From: Zea mays
Lineage: Eukaryota; Streptophyta; Magnoliopsida; Poales; Poaceae
Direction of reading: 5' to 3'
DNA: 64,000 bases
Assembly (NCBI RefSeq): GCF_902167145.1
Contig: NC_050099.1
Coordinates: 246,214,588 to 246,278,587, forward strand
The notes beneath the pieces were generated by a model. The model saw nothing but the letters and a program-made list of their open reading frames with translations. It searched no databases and was not told the DNA's origin. The first letter of the stretch is position 1, and each line of letters starts with the position of its first letter. Below are positions 1 to 12,551 of this stretch, one piece after another. Both the position numbers and the translations under genes were made by a program.

Positions 1-609
1 GTCATGTAAACTTAATTACTGTCAGCTCAGACGCAAGAACTAGAAAACTCTGAGAGAGAAACAAGTGAGTCATGCATTAATAGTGAAAAACTAACTACTA
101 TACTCCCTCCGGTGCAGTAAAGATAGTCGTTTAGGACATGATTGTGCATGCCAAGGAGTGATTAATTATCATAGAGTTTTCCATGTTTGCCCTTATTAAA
201 TAGGGATATGAGTGCATTAATGTCACCAAAACAATCAAGCTCGATTGGTTGCTACAGCACCTCCCGAGGCATTCTAGACTAGAGGTCTCAAGTTTGATTC
301 CTCTTGAGCGCAGCTTTTTTTTTCCGATGTAATTACTTAGGGGCAGCGACGTCCAAATCCCAGACCCACGCCGCGCTACGACTTCTTTTGTGCACGCTCG
401 GTCACGCGACGCGCAGGATGACTTCCTTTACTGCACCTGAGGGAATACATGGGCTAAGAGGCAGTCCGCAAAAATCCTTGCAACGGCTATATTACCAACC
501 TCCTCGCTCGTAGGCTATATGTACAACGGTAAGCTTTCCATCGTTACTGTATACCATATAACCCGCTCGTATTCCTCGAGAAGCTTCTTGGTTCCTATAC
601 CTAACAAGG

Positions 610-937
610 TGTTTTGGTTCCAGAGACTAAAGTTTAGTCCGTGTCACATCGGATGTCCGAACGCTTCTTACGAGTGTCAAATATAGTCTAGTTATAAAAC
701 CAATTACACAGCTGAAGACTAAACGGCGAGACAGATTTATTAAGACCAATTAACAGATATTTAGCAAACGTTTATTGTAGCGTCACATGATCGAAACATG
801 GAATAATTAGGTTTTAATAGGTTCGTCTTAACATTTTGTATAATCAGTTTTATAATTAAACTGTATTTAATACCTCTAGCTAATATATAAATATTCGATA
901 TGACAGTGACTAAAATTTAGACAGCGAAACCAAACAC
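610..937. mobile_element. MITE-like element with imperfect terminal inverted repeats
   Basis: The left end reads GTGTTTTGGTTCCAGAGAC and the right end, reversed, reads GTGTTTGGTTTCGCTGTC, each followed by a version of TAAAGTTTAGTC. The AT-rich 330-bp body without coding capacity fits a common grass MITE type. No clear target site duplication is visible, so the exact ends and the superfamily are uncertain. Confidence 0.55.
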
Positions 938-1847
938 GGCCAAAGTTGACGGTAAAGTTTACCGCCCGCGCTCCCCTCTTCTCTAGAGTTTGTGTCACAA
1001 CATTCGACCGATCGAGCTGCGACTGCTGCTGGTAGATAGCTAACGTCGTTGTTTTTTTTTTTTAATGTCAGCGAGAGGGGCCACCAGCTAGTTCTGTCTA
1101 TTTGCTGTCACTGACAGCAGCTCTCCTCTCGCTTTTTTCCTCGTATTTGAGGGGATCAGATGCAGATGCAGGGATGTGCGGCTGCGACGCCCCATACGTT
1201 GTGTCCCCCGGGTTCAACCACTAGTGATAGAGGGACGGCTCACTGGCTCAGCCGTTTGCAGCCAACCAAGATTAAGCTTGGGCTTGGCTCTTCTGTTCAG
1301 GATCAGGCCGGTTTTTCTTCAATTCCCCGGCCCACCTTTGTCCACGTACGGACGGTAGGGCGTGCCGGCGGGGACCTTTGAGCAAGATATTTTGGTTTTT
1401 TTTTTATTTTTTGTCTAGAACGACTGCTACTGTATTTTGGCAGATGTGCGTTGCATATTGCTACTGTATTTTGGAGGAGATTTTTTTTTTCATCTACGGT
1501 TCGATCGTTCTCCTTTATGTGCTGTACGTAACGTCCGCATGACGGTACGTGTATGAGCCAACACGCCTAAGAAATATGAACACTAGCTTGGAAAGCCGTA
1601 TATACCAATGTCCAATATAAAAAGAGCATCCATAGTTTAGGGTTGGAATTTGGAAACCAGACTTACCTGCTGGAATGATAAGGACACCCACGCATGCATC
1701 TAGAGAGAGGTTGTGTGCTTTGAAGGGGGTACGTACTTATCCACATACTTGACGAGGACATGCATGTACATGTACTATGCGTGTGCGTACACTCTAGACG
1801 ATATACGTGTCCGTTTCACCGTTAAGCCATGTTGATTTGGTGATGTT

Positions 1848-1945
1848 GAGTTTGTTTAAATCCATATATAGCAAGTCAAAATATATTCCAATCCATTTCG
1901 ATACACTCCAATGCTCATGTGTAACTGAAATAACCGAACAAGGCC
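1848..1945. mobile_element. MITE remnant
   Basis: The stretch runs from a GAGTTTGTTTAAATCC-like end to AACCGAACAAGGCC and resembles the terminal parts of grass MITEs that end in GGCCTTGTTCGGTT. Only one good terminus is seen and no duplication was found. This is a weak call. Confidence 0.3.
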
Positions 1946-2021
1946 TTAAAGTTATTTGTACCTGTATACACAGACGATATTAATCAGAGGGGTATTTGAA
2001 TGCACCAGAACTATTTAGTCA

Positions 2022-2155
2022 GGGCTAATTTGGCAACCTCATTTCTCAAAGAAATTTCTATTTTTCTAAAGAAAATTAGTTTATTTTTTCTTGAAAAAAA
2101 TAGAAATCCATTAGAAACATTAGAAAAAATATAGAGTCGCCAAACTATCCACCCC
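2022..2155. mobile_element. Small MITE-like element
   Basis: About 134 bp with near-palindromic ends: GGGCTAATTTGGCAACCTC on the left and, reversed, GGGTGGATAGTTTGGCGAC on the right. The body is a folded AT-rich stretch with TTTCTATTTTTCT and its complement AGAAATAGAAAT-like sequence, as in small hAT-type MITEs of grasses. The flanking duplication is not clear. Confidence 0.45.
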
Positions 2156-2274
2156 TTTTACGAAGGTTCAGTTCTATTCCATCATAGCACGTCCAGTCCA
2201 TACAGTCATACAGAGAAGAGAGAATGTCATGCAGGTGCAACAGCGACCTCTCTGCTACTGCTCCTAGCTAGCTG

Positions 2275-2434
<160 letters not shown>

Positions 2435-3565
2435 GCCACCAGCTGACCACTGGCCTGCTACTGCTCTGCTCTGCTCTGCAGCCTGCAGGCGACCTCCTGT
2501 ATGCCACTGTGCACGTACGTACGGGGGCCTTTTCTCGCTTCATATGCACTGCTCTCTACTCCTAGTCCTAGCCTCCTAGGACGCTTGAAGTTCCTCTGTA
2601 CAAGGTTGCCGATTTGGCGTGTACACTGTACGCATGCAACTTCTTTTCTGGGTATGTGAGAAAAGTAGCTTGTCAAAGCCTTTTTTGTCAGTTTGTTTGT
2701 TCACCTACTCCTACCCCTATTCCCACTGTTATAGGTCCACGATCCTTGGATGCCTATATATTGAACTTTTCTTCAAGAAGAGAACGGGGTAACATTGCAA
2801 TTTGCAAAGAGAGGCGTGTGCAAATAAATGAGCACTTGGCCATCCATTTGCAGTAACAAAAGTTTATTACCAATACGGGATCCGATCCGATACGCGCTTG
2901 CCATTTACCGGAAAGATCCAAGGAGGTATACCACATCCACATGCGGCAGCACAGCACAGGGAAAGAGAGAGATGTACCTGCAGCGAATAGTTGTTGTTAA
3001 GCCCAAACAGAAGTGGCCGGCCGAGGCGGGTGGCGGGCGCGGTCCAGGGGGTACGGCCGGCGGCAGCTTTCTTGCTTGCATGCTCAGTTATATATACGTC
3101 CATGCATGCATATGCAGCGCAGCCACTACTGCCACCTTTATGTCCACATCCACTACTGACAAAATACAGAACGAAACCCCAAAATACAGGGAACGGATAA
3201 TGATGATTCACAATGTCAAAACAAGGACTATGTATGCTATCGATTGGCCGAGACGAACGCCAAAAAGAAAATTACACTACGCTATGCCACCATGTCATCA
3301 CCTCACCGTACAGAGTACGCTCTATAAACGTCTTCTAGTAATTAATAAATACGGTCGTACTACAAGTTAAGCCAACCAAAGACAGCTCTTTCAGTTAGCC
3401 ACAGCTCCGGTAAGATAAGAATCAAACATGGACACGGACCCAGGAAGGAGAGGGCCAGGATGGCGCTGCCGCTGAGCAAGAAAGAAGATAGATATCCAAG
3501 GCCGCGCAAATTCGAGGCTGCCTATCTGGACGGGCCTCGGAAACACCAATATGCTATCTGGGTCT

Positions 3566-6500
3566 TCACTCCTCGTGGTACTCTGGGTTCTTCTTCAGAA
3601 TCACAAAGCCCTCTAGTACCGGGGTCAGTGGAATGTATCTGCGCAACATAACACCAACACAAACGATGATTAGCGTTTCCTTGGAGGGAGAGGAACATGT
3701 ACGCACCCATTCTGAATGGAGCTTTCTTTACTTTTCAGTTGCTAGTTCAGCTCTCTCCCCTGCTGCGAGCAAGACCGGCGTGGAGTGTGTCTGGAAGCCG
3801 GTGATTGTCTTCGGCCTTCCTGCCTGACCAACCACGTCGACCGCTTGCCCGACGCGGACAGGTACTGACAGGGGCTTCAGATCCTCGTCGACAGTCAAAA
3901 GCATCCTGGGCTGTACAAGCGAAAAAAAAGAAAGATGGTTCAACCATAGTCCAACAGTTGTCTACTCCACCCAATCGAAGTGGCTGGCAGTGACTAACAA
4001 ACATACCTGCATTGCCAGGACAATAATGTAGAGGATGTAGTGGTATTTCCCTAGGATGGTGGACTTCATATCAAGGCACGCGTGGAGAACGGTTACAAGG
4101 CCCCCAAGTGCCATCCTGAGGAAACAGGAAGAGAACAAGGTTGAAATGCAGTTCGGCGGCATTTTTCACGAGTGAAATGGGTGCTAAGAGATCGACACTC
4201 ACGGGGAGAGGAGAAATCTATCGGAATGGTATGGAGAAAGGGTCAACAAGCCCTTTCCGAGGTGGACAAGGCCCTGGGCAATTCTAACCTGACGACGAAC
4301 ACGATAAAACGGATCAATGGATGGAACTTATAACGAAACCAAGGAACCATTATTAGTACATGAAGGATGCCAAAATATCGTCGTTGATATATACTTACAC
4401 AAAACAGATGAGCAGCTTCTTTGTAGTAATAACTTGAAAGATTGCGAAGCATGCCAGCTATTCTGGCATTGTTTGTGCCAGCACCAATCAAACCCAATGA
4501 GATAATTGCAGCCTGGAGAAATTTAATAGCCACATATATATGATACATGATAACAAAGGAAAGGCTAGGTGAAAGGATTGATAAATACGAACCATCGACA
4601 CATCGGCGTCTGCATCATGACTCAATCTGCTTAGTGTGTCCATAACGTTTACCTGTGAAGGCAAGTATTAGAAATGCAGTCATAATTCCTGGCGGCATAT
4701 ACAGTTTTTCAACTATATGGAACCTGTTCAAATGAATGCACAACTGAACAACCATTCAACATTCACAAGAAACTGCCGAAGTTGGGTAGTGAAATCAGTC
4801 TCCTAAGTTGTTGGAATAGACACATTCGATACAGATCACGATTTGGTTCGCAACACACTTCCTAGGTTGTGTTAGGATTCTACTTGGTCAAACATTTTAA
4901 CTTGACCCATCAATTATATATGAAACAAATCACATGTATTGACAACAGGGGGTTGATGTTACAGGTCCATACCATATATAATCTTCACTATTTAAAATAG
5001 TAGAGTTCTGACAAAAAAATGGAAGCCAGCATGTGATGGAATTAGATGGAGTACAACTTGCAGTGAAGAGTTGGTCATTTGGCCATTAATGACAGCACCA
5101 TGCAAAAAATTATACGTGTGATAGAATCTATTTGTACAAAGGCACAAATCTGGCTTGCTATGATATGATATATTTTTAATATGGCACTGGATAAAACTTG
5201 ACGGGTTCTGGGTCCAAGAGTATTAGGAAAAGACTTATATCACAGGCACAATAAAACAAAGTTAACTTATATAGATGTGACTTTCGGTAGATTTGTTTCA
5301 TGGTCACATTTTTTTCCTGGGAAAAACAGCTGTCTAGAATGCAAGCACACATTTGTGTTTGAATGCTGATGCAAATGCATCAAATAGTTAGCACTATCAC
5401 ACAGTAATTCCATTAGGATGGTCTCATTAGAGACATTTCTTAAACATAAAACATAATTTGAGCAATTTATCAACGAGGACAGAAAATTTCCATGTGGGGC
5501 ATAAAGTTTTGCTTGAAACCTGAAGTTCTTAAACTACACTCATCAAAAATGTATCCAGTAGATCTCACGTATCAGAGATTTATTAGTGTACAAGATAAAT
5601 TTATCCAGTTACCTTGGGATTAGATATGCAGAGTATACCAAGAGCAAGAGGAACTGCCCGTCTTATATTCTGCTCGCCATACTGCAGAAGACGCTCAAGT
5701 GAACGTACAGCCATTTCAGCTCCTAATTCTTCAGCCATAGCAATAAGAGCAATCCCTAGGACAGCTGGCCCTTGGTGTGTTTCACCTTTCTCAAGATGCT
5801 GTGAGCAAATGCCAAGAAGTTTCTGAACCTGCAAACAGAGTTGATAACATTTATTCAACCAAACATTTTAATAAACTTCTTTAAAATCTGAATCTGCTGG
5901 AACCCTTTCCATTCAAAGACGATGGCAAATACCTTAAGCACATTTCCTGTCCCGGCATATGCCAGTGACATAAGTGTTACATCACAGTACTTCCCTATCT
6001 TCTCATCAAATGTTTTAGAGACCTCTGCGGTAGCCTCCACACTATCCTGAAATAGGATTTGATTCTCATTAATAGCTAAGCACATCTTTGATAACCACTA
6101 GAGTCATATGTAAAATAGCAGGTGCATAGATCTACTCCCTCCCATCCTAAAATATAATGTATGTGCATTGCAGAGATTCTAAGGCAGATCAAGAAGAATA
6201 GAAAATATTCCAATCCAAACCACAAGATATTTATGCATAGTTTTTACTATGCACTTCGACATACACTAACACTATGTCTAGATACATTTATCTAGAGAGG
6301 TCAAAATGTCTTATAATTTGGAACAGAGGAAGTACATAAGTCATCCATGTGATTGAAGGAGATTGCTTGAAAAATGTGACTAACAATACAATACCAACCG
6401 AACTTGTGCGCCTATTTAATGCAAAATGGTCCTCTCCCCCCCCTCCCTCCCAGGGTACAATTTTTAAATGCTTCTGTACAGTATACACTATATTCCAGAA

Positions 6501-9500
6501 GTGGAATAGACTACATTGAAAAGTGGCATGTTGCAACTGGGTAAACAGAAAAGGTAGTAGCAACCAGCACCAGGAATTTGCGATTTTTATTACATCCAAA
6601 ACATAACAGTTGGTACTTAATAGTAACCAACTAACCAGTACATCAGTTTTAAATGAACATAATAGGAAGATACTTGAAATTAGAAGCAACAAGCAATACT
6701 TTAGATGGATATGCTAAGCCTAGCAGCAAATTATTAATTCGAAATCAGAACCATATCTACAGGATGCTTAGAGTTACCTGTTTTCCAAGATATAAAAGGC
6801 CAAGCGCAACAGGAAGCAACCGTATAATGGGTTCTGCCAACTCGGCCTCACTACGCTCCATCAAAGCAAATATAATAGACTGTGCAATCTCTTCATTGCA
6901 AGAACCGACAAACACCAATCCCATGGCAATGGCCGAGAAGACCAAGACCTCAAGAGGTGATTGGGAGTCTCCCAACACAGCAGATAGATGCATTTTAAGC
7001 TGAAAATTAGAAACAGTACTGATTAACAAAACAACACCAAATTATGAGGCAGTAAGACACAATTATAAGCACTAGTTCCCACCTCTTCTTTCTGGGAACC
7101 AGCATATGCAATTCCAAGACCCAATATTGCTCCAATACGAATGTTTGAGTCATCCTTGCCAATATACTCCATAAGAATAGCAAACGCCTGGCAGAAAGGT
7201 TAGGGTATTAGGGGAAAAAGAAGATGCAGGGGGGACGGGGGGAGAGTAGCTAACAAAGTGGACCACTTACAGGATCACAATCACTCTTCACCCCACAAGT
7301 GACAATTCCAATACCTAGCAAAGCTCCAGCAACAACATGAGTATCATTACTATGCAAGTACTTGTCAAGCTGAGCGAGCCCGGAATCAGTATCCCACAAG
7401 AGAATCATTCCCTGGAAGCAAAAAAAATAATCATTAACAACTATTGGATAGTTCTAACAAAACCATATATATTGCAGTAAGAAAAATATAGAATACTATA
7501 ATTATACCAGACTAGCTGCTGCACTAGCTTTTCCATGTTCCTTGTTCTTGAATAACCAATTTCCGGAAGACCCGCTGCTGGATGAATCAGATGGAGCGGT
7601 CATCAACTTGTCCTGCACAAAGCAATAAAAAAACTTAAACTCTTTTCAAAAACATTGCTAGTAAGGGTTGTCTCAAAAGCTAACCTGGCCAAACCCAGCA
7701 TTCACAAATGCATTTACAAATGTTGCAGCTAAATTCTGTCTTGCAGAATCAAGACTGGAGCTGGCACCACGACCATCAATCAAATGGACCTGCATATTGT
7801 AAAACACAACCACAATTATTATAGAAAATTTAATTGTGCTATTACAAATATGGTAAGCAGCAAAATAATGAAAATATACATCACCTTGTATATATCCTCT
7901 GGGGATTTAGGCTCCATGACCTCAATATCGCGAGCAAGAGTAAGATATCCCTCACTCAACTTAGTATTATTTACTATTTCTTGCAAAACCTCCTTGTCAT
8001 TGTCATCAGCGGCGATCTCATCATCAATCTCCATAGCCAAACCCTTCAGAAGACAGATGGAGGGGGACAATTTTATGGTGAAGAAAAGAGCAACCAAAGT
8101 ATAAGACATATCTCAGGATTGAGTGCATGAATAAACGCATAGTCCCAATCACATGAACACGCACAACACATACACATGTAAAGAAAAGTGAGGTGTGGGC
8201 GTACATGGCGTGCAATGAGATATGAGAATTGTTTCTTCAACAGAAGGTCATCAGTTGCTGTGTAGACTTGCTTCACATACTGGGTGGACTACAAACATTC
8301 AAATGGATGAGTTGCATTTGGTTCTAAAACAAAGCAATATGGCATGTCACATTTAATAATCATGTACTCACTTTCTCAAGCTGCAGAGAAATTCTCAAAG
8401 CGCTTGCAAGGTCTCCAAACTTCATGTAGATGGTATATGCTATGTCAAGTGCCAACATATCATCAGGGGCAGGGAGAAATCTGCAAGTTTCACGTTCGCA
8501 CACAGAAACTTTAGCTTAATAAGAGACATTCAACTATACTTGAGTTTCACATCTAGTTCCACAAAAGAGGATGATATATCACAATAATAACAAATGATAA
8601 AGAGATGCATACTTACTTGGATGAACTAGTCAGGTACAAGCAAGCTCTTTTGTAGTTTGTAGCATCTACATGCTCAACTAGTAAATCAAGGTCTTCGACC
8701 TACCAAAAAAATAAAATTTATGAGTTCATTAGCAGAAAAACATTGGGACTGTACTCTTGGCAATAGTGAATATTGTAGTTTGTAATAGCAAAGGTCACCT
8801 CCATAAGAAGATCCACAGCTTCAGGCTCAGCATTATGCTAATAAAATGACAGAAGACCAAAAATTAGCAAAACAAAAGAACTACACATAATTCAATATGA
8901 ACTGAATAAATAAGTATTCAACCATGCACTCCACTCAGAACAAACCTTCATGTGAAATGAAACAATTTGCTGCACTAGCTCCATTAGGACATCAATGGGC
9001 AAGTCATCATCCTGGAAACAAGAAAACCAGCATATGAGGATTGAAAAATAAAGAATAGAACAGAATAATGTATAAACAGCGTCCACCTGCCCACTATTTA
9101 ATTCCATTATTGCAGCCCAGTAGCATGAATCAAAACAAAACTACGACCAGAAGAAGCAATAAAAAAATTGCAGCAATTCACAATAAAATGTGATCTTGGT
9201 TACCAGAATACAACGAGGATAAATAAAATGGGATAGAAAGGAACAAAATGCTCCTTTGTGATTGCCTATAGATGTGATCTATTGTCATGTGTCTTCTCCT
9301 GTGAGGTTTGGACAAAAATCCTCCTTTGCGTTAGTCCACAGGTGATTGCCCTCAACTCGATGTGAGGGCTTTCTCTACCTGGCGGTGTTGGGCAGTCAGC
9401 AAGTTGCAAAAGGAGAGAAGGAAAGGGTTTAACTCTCTAGTCATCCTTGTTGCTTGGTCTCTTTGGAGGCATAAGAATGTGTGCGTTTTTAGGGTCTTAG

Positions 9501-11603
9501 TCCTAGTGTCCCTTTAGTTTGCCAAGAAGTGGGGAAGGTGAGCAAGCTCTAGTGTTTGGACGGAAACACGGCTCTCCAGGAGCTGCTCGGAACTCGGAAG
9601 GGCGCAAAGGCTGGACGTCTGAGCTGTCCTGTGTGGTTGTTTTTTCTTGCGTGTGGTACACTTGTAATCTAGTGTTGTTCTGGATAGGGGCGGACTTCAT
9701 GCCTCCCCTCGTGTGTTGTACTGTTTCTTCTATCTTAATGAAATAGCATGTAGCTCTCATGCATCATTCAAGAAAAAAAGGAACAAAATGCAGTTGTTTA
9801 CCATGTTAACCATATAGAGACAGTGTTGTTTCAATTTTCAACTGTTACTAAGAAAAGAATAAATGATTACCAGAATATTAATCAATAGGTCAGATTTAGT
9901 AGCAAATTAACACTAAAACTAAAGAAACATTGTTTACAACTTTTATCCGGCGTTATCAGACACACCAAAACCATGATACAAGCTGTAGATAACAATACAA
10001 ACCTGACGCTTTTGGAATTCTTGTGCAATCTCGCCGGCCAAATTTCTGCACAGAAGACAAGTTATTCATTCAAAATCTAACAGTTTTTCATAGCATGTAA
10101 GCAGTATATTTATTAAAAAATGAAGCATATCCAAAAGGTGAAATAAACCCCTTAATGTATTGGAGCATAGCTGAATCAACGGCATTTTGTGAAGAGGTTA
10201 CTCTATGCAGAAAATTTCCTCTGAAATAGAACTAAGTACAAAAAGGAATCAAGCTTCAGGCATGTGCCCTGTTGTTAGTTGATCGGGGTGCAACACAACT
10301 TGTAAACAGTGTAGACTTGTAGGAGTTCAGTTATTGTTCCATGGTATAGTGCAATATATCAGTCCAATAAAAGCTCAATGCTTATCATTTTTCCATAGTT
10401 TTGTGCTAGTAGCATTGCCAATACAGAACACTAAAAAATTAGGCTTTGCTGATTGAAGCCAGGAAAGTAGGCAAGAAATATATTATTTCAGTTCAATCAT
10501 ACCTCACATATTCATGACCCCATGAACCAATATCACCTTCAGAGCCCAACAAACGGTATTTCAGGCTCTCCTGCAACAAGAAGATGGCTCAGTTCCAGAT
10601 TCATGCGAACAGCTGAAGATTCCATTTTTTTTCAAACAAAAAATCATGTAAATGATAGTAAGAAGAGAACTATTGCGGCAGGCACATACTCTTTCCCCTT
10701 CAACAGACATTGTCAAAGCTAACACTGACAGAATGTCAGCCATGTACTTCTGCAAATCAATAAGATGGTTGCATCAGCAGTTCAGCACCGCATCAAACCA
10801 ATCTACAACATACCGAAGCTGGGTGATTCAAAGTGTTCGCACATACCTTGAGCTCAGACTCTTGCATTGTTTCGAAATAGGACTTGAGAGTTCCAAAGTG
10901 TGGGCGGAGGAATTTCAGTGGCTTTGGAACCGAAGTCATCGAGCTCGTGGCAGAGCGAATCTCCTGCCTGAAATAGATCGGTTTTGGTGGCAGAGAAGGG
11001 GGTTAAGAACAAGCCGTTGGTTGCACAGAACTGCGAGAGCAGCTGGAGCACTCAACTATCCTTTCTCGGACATGGCCAAACCGCTTACTCTTCACACATT
11101 TATAGGCAAGGGGATAATGAAGACACTGAACTAATCTTCACAAAGATAACAGACTTAAACCACCACCTAGTATCACACTAACACTAGCGCCGCCACTAAA
11201 GCTGACTTGCCCTTGGGGTTACGCAACCCTAGACCTGAATCGGGCGGATTTGCGAAGCGAGCGGTACCTCATGCTCTCGAGCGCGAGCTTCTGCACGCCG
11301 GGATCCGCGTCCTGCGCCCGCACGACGTAGAGCTCCAGCTGCTCCTTGAGCGCCAGATCCTCCTCCGACTGCGTCACCGTCCGACACATCAGGCGGAAGC
11401 AAAAACCCCAGATCGAAACAGGAGGAATGAGATTCTATCCCCCGCAATTCAACCTCTCGTAGGGGCTAGAAGCGGGGCGCACTCACCAGATCGTCATCCT
11501 TCTTCTCGTCCTTCTTCCCCTTCCCCTTGGCCGCGGCCGCCGGTGGCGGCGGCTGCGACGGCTCGGCCGGCGCCGCGGGGCTGGGGTTCTCGGGGGGAGA
11601 CAT
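3566..11603 (-). CDS. RPN1: 26S proteasome regulatory subunit RPN1 (PSMD2 homologue), 25 coding exons
   Basis: RPN1 is the large scaffold of the 19S base; it docks ubiquitin-like shuttle factors and the deubiquitinase Ubp6 next to the ATPase ring, in cytosol and nucleus. Exons in coding order: 11603-11487, 11368-11268, 10967-10847, 10749-10690, 10570-10503, 10045-10003, 9011-8946, 8837-8799, 8699-8617, 8480-8372, 8288-8205, 8043-7885, 7789-7685, 7612-7508, 7411-7271, 7187-7083, 6999-6778, 6046-5933, 5828-5613, 4652-4593, 4512-4399, 4288-4203, 4115-4007, 3910-3732, 3638-3566. All introns read GT-AG and the phases join, giving 892 residues, close to the usual plant length of about 890. The first exon encodes a Pro/Ala stretch and a Lys/Asp-rich tail typical of the N terminus. 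Proteasome/cyclosome repeats show at about residues 440-745 (for example [48 protein letters not shown]). The protein ends in [14 protein letters not shown]. No inactivating change is seen. Reading through the donor at 3731 would wrongly end the protein after ATEK. Identity is based on recalled family sequence. Confidence 0.96.
6135..6332. mobile_element. Stowaway-type MITE in RPN1 intron 17
   Basis: 198 bp bounded by CTCCCTCCCATCCTAAAATA on the left and, reversed, CTTCCTCTGTTCCAAATTAT on the right, flanked by TA on both sides (6133-6134 and 6333-6334). TIRs starting CTCCCTC and a TA duplication define Stowaway MITEs, which are mobilised by Tc1/mariner transposases. It lies between exons 17 and 18 and leaves the splice sites intact. 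Confidence 0.88.
9237..9791. repeat. 15-bp target site duplication flanking the intronic LINE
   Basis: Copies of AAAGGAACAAAATGC at 9237-9251 and 9777-9791 are identical. This dates the LINE insertion as recent enough for the duplication to stay perfect, and fixes both ends of the element. Confidence 0.9.
9252..9776 (+). mobile_element. 5'-truncated LINE (L1-type) in RPN1 intron 6
   Basis: A 525-bp insertion in antisense to RPN1, flanked by a perfect 15-bp duplication AAAGGAACAAAATGC (9237-9251 and 9777-9791). It ends in a short A run after TTAATGAAATAGC, a usual 3' end of plant LINEs. Around 9430-9490 the plus strand still encodes [18 protein letters not shown], which matches the end of the reverse transcriptase ORF of plant L1 elements. 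Upstream the frame contains stops. Truncation from the 5' end, an A tail and a long duplication are the marks of target-primed reverse transcription. The open frames at 9503-9760 on either strand are by-products. Confidence 0.88.
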
Positions 11604-11787
11604 GCCTGCCGGAGGGGCTCGGCAGCTGGTCCACCAGAAGGACGGAAGGAATGGACGGGCGGGCGGGGCTAGGGTTGGGCTCGCGGCGCTACGCAGTGAG
11701 CCGCCTCTCCGGTCGCGTGCGGCGGAAGTGAGGCAGCACGGAGGAAGACGGATCCTCTTTGCCTGTGTTGTGCTTTGTTATTAAGAA
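11604..11787 (-). promoter_or_regulatory. RPN1 5' leader and proximal promoter with site II / telo-box pair
   Basis: About 185 bp separate the RPN1 ATG from the nearest transposon. On the plus strand 11670-11681 reads TAGGGTTGGGCT: a telo-box core (AACCCTA on the minus strand) overlaps a TGGGCT site II element. Site II and telo-box pairs are typical of plant housekeeping promoters, and TGGGC is also the core bound by NAC53/NAC78-type regulators of plant proteasome genes. The link to that regulation is inference. The start of transcription is not known and no clear TATA box is seen. Confidence 0.4.
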
Positions 11788-12184
11788 GGGCCTGATTTGA
11801 ATATTTAGAGCTAAAACAAAAGTTATAAAATTTTTAGTTCCTAAGTGTTCGTTTGGTTCACAAAATATAATATTAAATATTAATAATAGTAATTAAGACT
11901 CAAGTGATAACGGTAATAAGTATAAATAGGTTGGTATTAACTTTAAGTGTGTAATCTGATTACAGATATACTTAAACAAACATGATTTAACATTATTGTT
12001 GTCCATTATTTGAACCAAACAACACCTTAGGAGCTAAAATTTAAACAGAAAGAGATAAAATAACTAAAATGGTAAACAAATGTCAATTTAGTCACTTTTA
12101 GCTTATCTTGTTTGGATCTTTAGTTCCTAAGAGACTAAACTTTAGTCACTTTGTTTAAGCTCCTCGGATCCAAATAACAGGCCC
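11788..12184. mobile_element. MITE next to the RPN1 promoter, containing a second MITE
   Basis: The left end GGGCCTGATTTGAATATTTAG matches the reversed right end GGGCCTGTTATTTGGATCC, each followed by AGCTAAA- or AGCTTAAA-like sequence and a TTTAGT motif. The inner half is interrupted at 11845-12026 by another element. A clear duplication at the outer flanks is not visible, so ends may be off by a few bases. Confidence 0.55.
11845..12026. mobile_element. Inner MITE nested in the 11788-12184 MITE
   Basis: 182 bp with termini GTGTTCGTTTGGTTCA and, reversed, GGTGTTGTTTGGTTCA. The body is AT rich without coding content. The flanks are CCTAA and TTAGG, compatible with a 3-bp TWA target as in Tourist/PIF-Harbinger MITEs, but the two copies are not identical, so the superfamily is tentative. 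Confidence 0.6.
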
Positions 12185-12293
12185 GTAGTATTAGAGTAAA
12201 GTCAATGACTACTATGCAAACATCCACTAGGTGCAAGCTTACAAGTAGTTCTTTGCCTAAATTATTATTGTTATAATGGAATTTAATTCCAAG

Positions 12294-12500
12294 TAGGGAT
12301 GAAAATGGACACAAAAAATCATGTTTTGTCCGGTATCATATTCTGGTTTTACCTGTATCGTTTCGTATTGACGAGAAAGACGGGAACAGAGGGTATTTTG
12401 CGAGAACGGGAACGAAAACGGTATTTTGTCGTTCGTATTTCTAAAATCATGTCTTTATCAAGATATTCCTGTTTTGGGATTCTAGAATCCCATTTTTAGG
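12294..12500. mobile_element. Fragment of a hAT-like non-coding element
   Basis: Begins GTAGGGATGAAAATGG and contains GGGAACG and GGTATTTTGTC stretches plus TTCTAGAATCCC, features of a grass element family ending in TAGGGATGAAAACGG. Only one terminus is preserved and no duplication was found. The rest of 12185-12551 shows nothing further. Confidence 0.35.
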
Positions 12501-12551
12501 TAGCACTTAAAACAATATAAAAATATTGTCTTAGCCCTACGCCCCTACCTT

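Noticed and set aside
103..240. Second Stowaway MITE
   Set aside because: One terminus CTCCCTCCGG is present but no partner inverted repeat or second TA was found within several hundred bases.
3728..3943. RPN1 ending at the TAA right after ATEK
   Set aside because: A GT donor lies just before that stop, and the exon at 3638-3566 supplies the expected C terminus [12 protein letters not shown] in phase.
9503..9760. Overlapping short frames on both strands in RPN1 intron 6
   Set aside because: They fall in the 3' untranslated part of the LINE.
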